From assembly GCA_964565935.1 (NCBI GenBank), contig CAZMGW010000015.1, positions 1 through 28,853 of the forward strand: a stretch of DNA of 28,853 nt. The letters are read 5' to 3'. This document shows positions 23,648-28,853 of the stretch, in pieces; positions within the stretch are counted from its first letter, which is position 1, and each line of letters starts with the position of its first letter. The translations under genes were made by a program, and so were the position numbers. The notes beneath the pieces are model-generated. The model made no database searches. It was not told the origin of the DNA and saw only the letters and a list, made by a program, of their open reading frames with translations. The DNA is from JBAXAM01 sp964565935 (lineage in GTDB: Bacteria; Pseudomonadota; Gammaproteobacteria; UBA9339).

Positions 23648-24004
23648 ATGGGAAAGCTCGGGAGAATTGCAAGCGACAATTTTGATGCTATTAGTAGGGC
23701 GGCAAAAATAGTTGGCACTAAAAGATCTTTAGCGACAAGGATTGGAGTTAGTAAACAAGTTCTTAATTTTTGGATGACCCATGATATGCCATTGCCTTAT
23801 GACAAGGTTTTGGCGATCTATGCTGCTACTGGGGGTAAGGTAAGCATTGGTGATTTTCGTGCTGATTGTAAAGGCATATTGGATAAAGCCGTAGCAGTCT
23901 ATGTTGCTACTAAGTTGGAAGAGATTGTGAATAAATTACCCGATGATTTTCAGGGGATAATGAGGGAGCTGGGAATAATGTTTTTAAAAAAGATTGGCAG
24001 GTGA
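23648..24004 (+). CDS. YdaS-like (Cro/XRE) helix-turn-helix regulator
   Basis: A 118-residue protein. Residues about 15-62 read as a YdaS-type Cro helix-turn-helix (AAKIVGTKRSLATRIGVSKQ, VLNFWMTHDMPLPYDKVLAI). The remainder is helical and without recognised motifs (DKAVAVYVATKLEEIVNKLP). Such proteins sit in lysis/lysogeny-type control regions as Cro-like repressors or antitoxin-like regulators. It follows the alpA-like gene by 96 bases on the same strand and precedes the replication-like gene. Confidence 0.75.
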   Translation: MGKLGRIASDNFDAISRAAKIVGTKRSLATRIGVSKQVLNFWMTHDMPLPYDKVLAIYAATGGKVSIGDFRADCKGILDKAVAVYVATKLEEIVNKLPDDFQGIMRELGIMFLKKIGR

Positions 24005-24102
24005 AAGAAACGATAATTATTAAAGATATAAATTATTGCGTTTGTAACACTGATAGATGGGTGCGCTATTTATAAGTTACTTTTTTGTATTGGAAGAAAA
24101 GA

Positions 24103-26046
24103 ATGAAATCATTTTCAAAACTATACTCAGATTTTTGGATAAATTATGACAATTCGAAGACTCTGAGTGCCGGAATAGACGGTCGGCTCATGGCACTGTA
24201 TTTACAAAGCAATACTCATCAGAATATGTTGGGTGTTTATTACTTGCCATTACTTTATATATCTAGTGATCTTAAATTGCCAGTTGAGCAAGTAAAGAAA
24301 GCTTTAAAAAAGTTGTATAAAGTAAATTACTGTAAATATGATGCAAGAACTCAATATGTTTGGGTTTGTAATTTAGTATTTGATCAGATTGGTGTAGGGG
24401 GCGGTGCTAAAGATAATCGGATTATGGGTCTTCAGGCAATTTGGGATTCTTTGCCGCTGCAGCTAGAGTTTTTGGAGGATGTTTATAATAAGTATGGCGC
24501 CAAGTTTAAATTTGAGTCCCGAGCTTTTATAAAACGTTCAGAAGTACAAATAAAAAGATATAAAATAAATAAAAGAAGAAAAGCCGTAATAAGTACAAGT
24601 ATCGATGATATAAGCATCAATAATAAAAGTAATCTAAATATAGATGTACTAGATGCAGGCGAAAATAAAAATGTAAATTTAGTTGCAGATATAAATATTA
24701 AATCGGTTCAAGAATGGTTACCCCAGGTAGTCCCCTTCAAAGGGGTTTCAGAATCCTTAAAGAGTCCAACCCAAGATAAAAGCGCAGATACTTATGAGGA
24801 GAAATCATACGAAACCCCTTTGAAGGAGGCTAGTTCATTTGAGGAGTCTTGTTCTGAGGTTTTTGAAGCTTCCGACGTTTCTAATACTTCTAATACCACC
24901 ATAGTGACATCAGACTTGTCTGGTGGTGCGAGAAATGAAGAAAATCTTGCTGCTGTGACCTATTCGAAGGGTCTTCGAACTCCCTCCGAAGGGGCTTTGA
25001 AGTCCCTCCCTAGCCCCTCTGAAGGCCCTTCGAACCACCTTCTAAGCCCCTTCGAAGGGGCTTCGGACCCCCTTCGAAGCAATATAGAATATAGAAGTAA
25101 GAATATAGAAGATAGAAATAAGAATACAGAAGACAGAAGTAAGAAGAAAGAATTAGAAAAAGAAAAAAGAAAGGATCTAAATAAAATCACTGTTCCAAAT
25201 ACCAACATTGTCGCGCAAGCGCGACGGAATAAAAATTCACCTGATAAAAATCCTTTGTTTTTAGAAAAGCCGAAAGAGCTGGAACAGCAGGTTATTCAGT
25301 CTGGGCCGGTAGAAAACAACAAAAGAATCGAAAAAGTCGACAGGGTCGACAAAGGCGACAAAAACGAAATAGTTGAAAAAACTGATCCTCCAATTACTTT
25401 GGCTAGTTTAAATTTGGCGTCAGAATCAAAATTAGGATTAGAGCCAGGACCAGGGCCAGAGCCAGAGTCAGGATTAGGATCAGGGCTAGAACCAGGACCA
25501 GGGCCAGAGCCAGAGCCAGAGTCAGGATTAGGATCAGGGCTAGAACCAGGACCAGGATCAGAATCAGAGTTGGTTTCAGTATCAATTCCAATGTCAGAAT
25601 TAACATCAAAAAATTTTAGAAAAATTAAAAAAATTAATTCACAAAACAGCGTTGCCGATTCTATAGCTGCCGTGTTTGAGCATTGGAAGAAGGTAATGAA
25701 ACACCCGAGAGCCAAGCTTGATTTCAAACGCCAAACCTTGATTCAGAAAGCTTTGGGGTGGGGTTACAGTGTTGAGGATTTGTGTTATGCGATTACTGGG
25801 TGTTTTCGTACACCGTTTTACACTGGGGATAATAAGCAAGGCGAGTATTACACTGGACTGGACGTCATTTTGCGTGATGCGGATCATATCGACAAGTTTA
25901 TTCACAATTGTCATAACCCTCCAAAGCCTCAAACTGAAGCGAAGCGAAGATTGGCTTCTAATGCACAGGTTGCGAAGGAGTGGATTGCTAAGAAACACAA
26001 TGAATCGGCAAATACTATGAGAAATACGAGGTATGCGAATGAATGA
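24103..26046 (+). CDS. Replication-initiation-like protein with a long repeat-rich linker
   Basis: A 647-residue protein starting at ATG 24103 with GGAAG upstream; an in-frame TTG at 24085 is less likely. Residues about 1-150 look like a winged-helix replication domain (MKSFSKLYSDFWINYDNSKT, LMALYLQSNTHQNMLGVYYL, LPVEQVKKALKKL), as in phage O-type or DnaT-like initiators. Residues about 530-640 (FEHWKKVMKHPRAKLDFKRQ, GYSVEDLCYAITGCFRTPFY, GLDVILRDADHIDKFI) match the C-terminal domain common in phage and plasmid replication proteins, presumably a helicase-loading part. Between them lies a 350-residue low-complexity linker with PSEG repeats, Lys/Glu/Asn-rich stretches and EPGPGPEPESGLGSGL repeats. 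Autonomous replication of the excised element is plausible. Confidence 0.7.
   Translation: MKSFSKLYSDFWINYDNSKTLSAGIDGRLMALYLQSNTHQNMLGVYYLPLLYISSDLKLPVEQVKKALKKLYKVNYCKYDARTQYVWVCNLVFDQIGVGGGAKDNRIMGLQAIWDSLPLQLEFLEDVYNKYGAKFKFESRAFIKRSEVQIKRYKINKRRKAVISTSIDDISINNKSNLNIDVLDAGENKNVNLVADINIKSVQEWLPQVVPFKGVSESLKSPTQDKSADTYEEKSYETPLKEASSFEESCSEVFEASDVSNTSNTTIVTSDLSGGARNEENLAAVTYSKGLRTPSEGALKSLPSPSEGPSNHLLSPFEGASDPLRSNIEYRSKNIEDRNKNTEDRSKKKELEKEKRKDLNKITVPNTNIVAQARRNKNSPDKNPLFLEKPKELEQQVIQSGPVENNKRIEKVDRVDKGDKNEIVEKTDPPITLASLNLASESKLGLEPGPGPEPESGLGSGLEPGPGPEPEPESGLGSGLEPGPGSESELVSVSIPMSELTSKNFRKIKKINSQNSVADSIAAVFEHWKKVMKHPRAKLDFKRQTLIQKALGWGYSVEDLCYAITGCFRTPFYTGDNKQGEYYTGLDVILRDADHIDKFIHNCHNPPKPQTEAKRRLASNAQVAKEWIAKKHNESANTMRNTRYANE
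24732..25080 (+). repeat. Cluster of CCCCTTCGAAGGGG-like palindromes inside the replication gene
   Basis: Recognisable copies are CCCCTTCAAAGGGG (24732-24745), CCTTTGAAGG (24817-24826), TTCGAAGGGTCTTCGAA (24963-24979), CCGAAGGGG near 24988, CTGAAGGCCCTTCGAA near 25019 and the perfect 20-bp AAGCCCCTTCGAAGGGGCTT (25044-25063). A half copy ends near 25080. In the protein they encode PSEG/PFEG repeats. Confidence 0.75.
25441..25569 (+). repeat. Minisatellite in the replication gene (48/54-base units)
   Basis: Units at 25441-25488 (48 bases), 25489-25542 (54 bases, one extra GAGCCA) and 25543-25569 (partial) encode EPGPGPEPESGLGSGL, the same with an extra EP, and EPGPGSESE. All units are multiples of three, so the copy number can vary without breaking the frame. 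Confidence 0.85.
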
Positions 26047-26671
26047 TCAAGATGCGCCAAGGTTTGCGATACTGCTTATCGGTATTGGTGAAACCTATGG
26101 CAAATCATTTAATTCGGAAACGATAGACATTTATTGGTATGTGCTTAAAGAGTTTAAATTTGAAGAAGTACAAAAGGCTTTCTATCGTCACCTTGGCAAT
26201 CCTGATGTTGGTAGATACTTGCCGAAACCAGCTGACATTATTATGGCAATGGACGGTACTTCACACAATCAATCTTTACATGCGTGGACCAAGGTGATTT
26301 CTGCTATTCAGAGGCCCGGTAGTTACTCAAGCGTTGTTTTTGATGATGTTTTGATTCATGCGGTTATTGAAGATATGAGCGGCTGGCAGAAATTATGTCT
26401 AACTAAAGATGAGCAACTGCCTTTTGTTGGCAAAGAGTTCCAAGAGCGTTATCGGGGTTATGTTGTTAAAAAACCCATACGTCATCCCAAGTATTTTATT
26501 GGGATTACGGAGCGGCAAAATAGTTTATGTGGTTATGGATATGATCCTCCAGTACTGATTGGTGATGTGGAGAAGGCGAAGCAGGTTTATGTTACTGGTA
26601 GTCGAGCGTCATTGGGTGATGAAACCTATTTTTTGGAAAACTTAAGCCGATCTTTAATAAAGATTGGTTGA
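26033..26671 (+). CDS. DUF6475-type protein of phages and conjugative elements
   Basis: A 212-residue protein. The stretch LGNPDVGRYLPKPADIIMAM, then YSSVVFDDVLIHAVIEDMSG and LPFVGKEFQERYRGYVV, is the pattern I associate with DUF6475. These genes follow replication genes in prophages and ICEs, and the function is unknown, perhaps accessory to replication. ATG 26033 overlaps the previous gene by 14 bases; ATG 26039 is an equally possible start. The overlap implies translational coupling with the replication-like protein. Confidence 0.75.
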   Translation: MRMNDQDAPRFAILLIGIGETYGKSFNSETIDIYWYVLKEFKFEEVQKAFYRHLGNPDVGRYLPKPADIIMAMDGTSHNQSLHAWTKVISAIQRPGSYSSVVFDDVLIHAVIEDMSGWQKLCLTKDEQLPFVGKEFQERYRGYVVKKPIRHPKYFIGITERQNSLCGYGYDPPVLIGDVEKAKQVYVTGSRASLGDETYFLENLSRSLIKIG

Positions 26672-26753
26672 TTTTTTAGTTAGATATCGGAGGTTTATTA
26701 GTAGAAATTAATACAAAAGAGCGGGGGGACTTTAAAAATAAAAAGGAGCTGGT

Positions 26754-27098
26754 ATGCGATATAAAAGTCTAAAGTCCTGCGGTAATGTTTTTTTAAATAG
26801 TTTAAATGTTTTTAAAAATAAATATTTAAATCTTGTTCTAATCGGTTGGGTGTTTTTAGGTGTTCTTGGTTTTTCTTGTTCTGCTTCTGTTTTTGCAGCA
26901 GATGAACTAGTAGGAGTAATGAGTTCGGTAAAGGATAATTTTGGTACGGGTTCGGCCTTTATCAAACTGCTTTATGCATCAGAAATCGTAGCGGGTGGTT
27001 ATGCGTGGCATAAAACCAAACATCCCAGCGCAGTAATAGGTATCGTAATTCTCGCATTGTTTATGACCTTTGCATTAGCTCACTGGGTGTTTGTCTAA
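26754..27098 (+). CDS. TraA-like F-type conjugative pilin precursor
   Basis: A 114-residue propilin. As in F TraA, an unusually long leader (here about 48 residues) precedes a signal-peptidase site (SASVFA/ADELVG). The mature part of about 66 residues has two hydrophobic helices (SAFIKLLYASEIVAGGYAW and AVIGIVILALFMTFALAHWV) joined by a short basic loop (HKTKHPS). The F mature pilin is 70 residues. AAGGAG precedes the ATG. It is the first gene of the transfer cluster, immediately before traL, the usual F order. The primary sequence is divergent, so the call rests on architecture and position. Confidence 0.8.
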   Translation: MRYKSLKSCGNVFLNSLNVFKNKYLNLVLIGWVFLGVLGFSCSASVFAADELVGVMSSVKDNFGTGSAFIKLLYASEIVAGGYAWHKTKHPSAVIGIVILALFMTFALAHWVFV

Positions 27099-27112
27099 GA
27101 GAACCCCCCAAA

Positions 27113-27415
27113 ATGGCTAACGAAAACAAATACTTTATCTGTAAAAAGATTGACGAACCAAAGAGATATGTTGGTTTAACTCTGGATGAGTTTATCCCGA
27201 TAGTTGTAACAGTTGGTTTGTGCTTTTTTTTCGGAAGTCTAATTACGGGTTTTGCATTAGCAGCAATGGTTTGGTTTGCAATTAGATACTTTAAGAAAGG
27301 GCAAGGACCAGGATGGTTTTTGTATTTGTTGTATTGGCACCTGCCCTTGCATTACTTACAGGGTTTTTTGTTTGTTAAAACCCCGCCATCGTCGGCCAGG
27401 CATTGGTTGAGTTAG
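27113..27415 (+). CDS. traL: TraL, F-type type IV secretion pilus assembly protein
   Basis: A 100-residue membrane protein. The start KYFICKKIDEPKRYVGLTLD and the tail PGWFLYLLYWHLPLHYLQGF are typical of TraL. Two closely spaced membrane segments lie at about 27-60. TraL is an inner-membrane part of the F-type channel related to VirB3. It starts 14 bases after the pilin gene, in the A-L-E-K order. Its ribosome site is weak (GAGA, then a C-run before ATG), so coupling to the pilin gene is likely. Confidence 0.9.
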   Translation: MANENKYFICKKIDEPKRYVGLTLDEFIPIVVTVGLCFFFGSLITGFALAAMVWFAIRYFKKGQGPGWFLYLLYWHLPLHYLQGFLFVKTPPSSARHWLS

Positions 27416-27494
27416 GCGGACCAGGGTTTGGACTAATAGAACTTGGAAGTAAGAACTTATAAAAAATAGATATAGAAAATAAAAACATAAAAAA

Positions 27495-28112
27495 ATGGAA
27501 TATCCAGCCGCACAAAACAAATTACAAGCATTATCCGGCAGATTGCATTATCTGCTTTTGATAAGTATTGGACTATTGATTTCGAACATATTTTTGGTGT
27601 GGTTAGTGGGTTGGTCTTTTTTACACCAAAAAAGAACCATAGTTCCTACAGAAATCAGTCGGTCTTTTACCGTTTCAGATGTAACAGTTGATGCGAGTTA
27701 TTTGTGTCAAATGGCGCTATTTTTTGTTAACGAACGGTTGAATATAACCCCAACCAATATAAATCAAAATCACAACATTATTTTGCAATATACCGATCCG
27801 CTGTTTTATCACGAGTTTGTGGGAATTTTAAGTAAAGAGAAACAGGCGGTAACAAAGCAAAATATTTCTTCTGTTTTTTATTTAGAAGAAATCATTCCTA
27901 ACACTAAAGATTTAAGTGTTTCGATAAAAGGATCGTTAATGCATTGGGTGGGGAGCTTAGCTTTAGCTCCGGTCAAGAAAAGTTACATCTTGAGGTTTAG
28001 TTATAGAGCAGGAGTTTTAAAAGTATTGTCGTTTTCTGATGTGGCGGTTACAGAAGCAGAGCAAATAGAAAAAACAAAAGAAGCAGAAGACGAAAAAAAG
28101 CCAAAAAGTTAG
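27495..28112 (+). CDS. traE: TraE, F-type type IV secretion protein (VirB5/VirB8-like inner-membrane subunit)
   Basis: A 205-residue bitopic protein: one N-terminal membrane helix (about 17-40, YLLLISIGLLISNIFLVWLV) and a periplasmic domain with TraE landmarks (FTVSDVTVDASYLCQMALFF, YTDPLFYHEFVGIL, SSVFYLEEI, VKKSYILRFSYRAGVL). TraE proteins belong to the T4SS core and resemble VirB8. The ATG lies in an A-rich tract with no Shine-Dalgarno, and no better in-frame start exists. The C-terminus adds a Lys/Glu-rich tail (EQIEKTKEAEDEKKPKS). It follows traL by 79 non-coding bases. Confidence 0.9.
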   Translation: MEYPAAQNKLQALSGRLHYLLLISIGLLISNIFLVWLVGWSFLHQKRTIVPTEISRSFTVSDVTVDASYLCQMALFFVNERLNITPTNINQNHNIILQYTDPLFYHEFVGILSKEKQAVTKQNISSVFYLEEIIPNTKDLSVSIKGSLMHWVGSLALAPVKKSYILRFSYRAGVLKVLSFSDVAVTEAEQIEKTKEAEDEKKPKS

Positions 28113-28194
28113 AAAACAAACTAAATAAAAAAATGAAAAACATAAAGAGTATAAAAAACAGAAAAAACAAAAGAAATATAGAACGAGAGGAACA

Positions 28195-28853
28195 ATGTTA
28201 ACCAATATTCTTAACACCAGTCTTAAAACAACGGTTTTTGTGGCGTATTTTTTGTTGGTTTTATTACCCGGTGCGGTTTTTGCAGAAGATATTGATAAGG
28301 ATATTAATAAAAAAGATCCTATCAAAGAAAATGTAGTGGTTTCTGCCATTCCAGAAAATCCAAAAAACATTCCGGACAGCACAAATAAGATAAATAAAGC
28401 CGACAATAAAGATCGTATGGAGCCTTTAGAGCCTCAAACAGAAGGAACAAAAGAAATAAAAGACGCAAAAGAAGTAAAAGAAGCAAAAGCACGGGAAGAA
28501 ACACAAGAAACAAAAAAAACAAAAAAAATAAAAGAAATAGAAGAAATAAAAGAAACGAACTTTACAAAAGTGGGGAGGAGGATCGCGGTGTATGCTGATC
28601 CCCTCCCAAAAAACACTATAAAAACTCTGAAAACCACAGATGTAAAAAGCGGCGTTATCGAAAAATCTTTTGCCGATAATGAGCAGGTAAATGTGGTTTT
28701 AAGTAATAGAGACATTAATCGCGTATTGGTCAAGGCAGATAAAATACAAAGTATCAATGGTCCGACCGGATTATATACAGCCAAGAATGATGTGTCTGGA
28801 TCAGTTTATATTAGTCTATATGGAGAAGTTCCCTTTACTGTTTTTGCTTCTAC
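28195..28853 (+). CDS. traK: TraK, F-type type IV secretion outer-membrane complex protein (3' end outside window)
   Basis: The frame from ATG 28195 (GAGAGG upstream) runs open to the window end, 219 codons so far. A signal peptide (1-30, cleavage VFA/EDIDK) leads to the TraK core near 120-219: VNVVLSNRDINRVLVKADKI, then SINGPTGLYTAKNDVSGSVY and GEVPFTVFAS. TraK is the secretin-like, VirB9-related partner of TraB and TraV in the outer-membrane ring. Between the signal peptide and the core lies an unusual segment of about 100 residues, very rich in Lys and Glu (EIKDAKEVKEAKAREETQET and similar), which standard TraK proteins lack. Confidence 0.9.
   Translation, partial: MLTNILNTSLKTTVFVAYFLLVLLPGAVFAEDIDKDINKKDPIKENVVVSAIPENPKNIPDSTNKINKADNKDRMEPLEPQTEGTKEIKDAKEVKEAKAREETQETKKTKKIKEIEEIKETNFTKVGRRIAVYADPLPKNTIKTLKTTDVKSGVIEKSFADNEQVNVVLSNRDINRVLVKADKIQSINGPTGLYTAKNDVSGSVYISLYGEVPFTVFAS

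Noticed and set aside
24960..25080. CRISPR array suspected from repeated CCCCTTCGAAGGGG units
   Set aside because: Units are uneven in length and spacing, in frame within a coding linker, with no unique spacers and no cas genes.
25296..25727. Minus-strand frames opposite the replication gene rich in Pro/Gly/Ser or Leu
   Set aside because: Shadows of the low-complexity coding repeats on the other strand.
28017..28784. Minus-strand hydrophobic frames that resemble membrane proteins
   Set aside because: The complement of Lys/Glu-rich TraE and TraK coding DNA yields Phe/Leu-rich translation; no start signals.

Overview
The window looks like a gammaproteobacterial chromosome, probably of an AT-rich, host-associated member of the Legionellales or a relative. 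The reasons are a group II type phosphofructokinase, a solitary ECF transporter operon beside tRNA-Met, a YqhD-type aldehyde reductase, RarD, and an F-type conjugation system next to large eukaryote-like regulators. The genus cannot be fixed from sequence reading alone.

Region 1 (1-9807) is ordinary chromosome: the 3' end of tRNA-Met(CAT), a tightly overlapping ECF importer operon (fused ATPase, T subunit, S subunit), priA, a convergent 6-phosphofructokinase gene, a yqhD-like dehydrogenase, an exported protein of unknown function, a rarD-like permease and a DUF1653 gene. A degenerate 37-bp repeat flanks rarD.

Region 2 (about 9808 to beyond the right edge) reads as the left part of an integrative and conjugative element (ICE). 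It starts at a truncated minus-strand tRNA-Lys(TTT) 3' fragment, the expected left attachment site, followed by a P4-type tyrosine integrase. The intact tRNA-Lys and the other end should lie beyond the window. Cargo follows: an unassigned stretch with RNA-like hairpins and possible intron remnants; a 66-residue peptide with a textbook double-glycine leader; and, divergent from it, an 1134-residue protein that reads as LuxR-type HTH, TIR-like domain, NB-ARC ATPase and TPR repeats. After a decayed transposase fragment comes an AMI1-like amidase gene whose last five codons were displaced by a complete IS21-family element. The insertion is precisely reconstructable (17218-20072, 5-bp duplication GGATT). 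A queuosine-precursor-transporter-like (VUT) gene with an unexplained N-terminal half and a phage-type S24 repressor follow on the minus strand.

Region 3 (22089-28853) is the element core. A 1.2-kb regulatory gap is followed on the plus strand by an AlpA-like regulator, a YdaS-like regulator, a replication-initiation-like protein with a repeat-rich linker, a DUF6475 protein, and the start of an F-type type IV secretion cluster (TraA-like pilin, TraL, TraE, TraK, the last cut by the window end). A palindrome GTAAAG-N4-CTTTAC occurs three times in the element, once after the integrase and twice in the regulatory gap, and may be a shared control site.

The most unusual content is the pairing of the double-glycine peptide with the HTH/TIR-like/NB-ARC/TPR protein. 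This is a candidate peptide-linked sensing, regulatory or immunity module; the functional link is inference.
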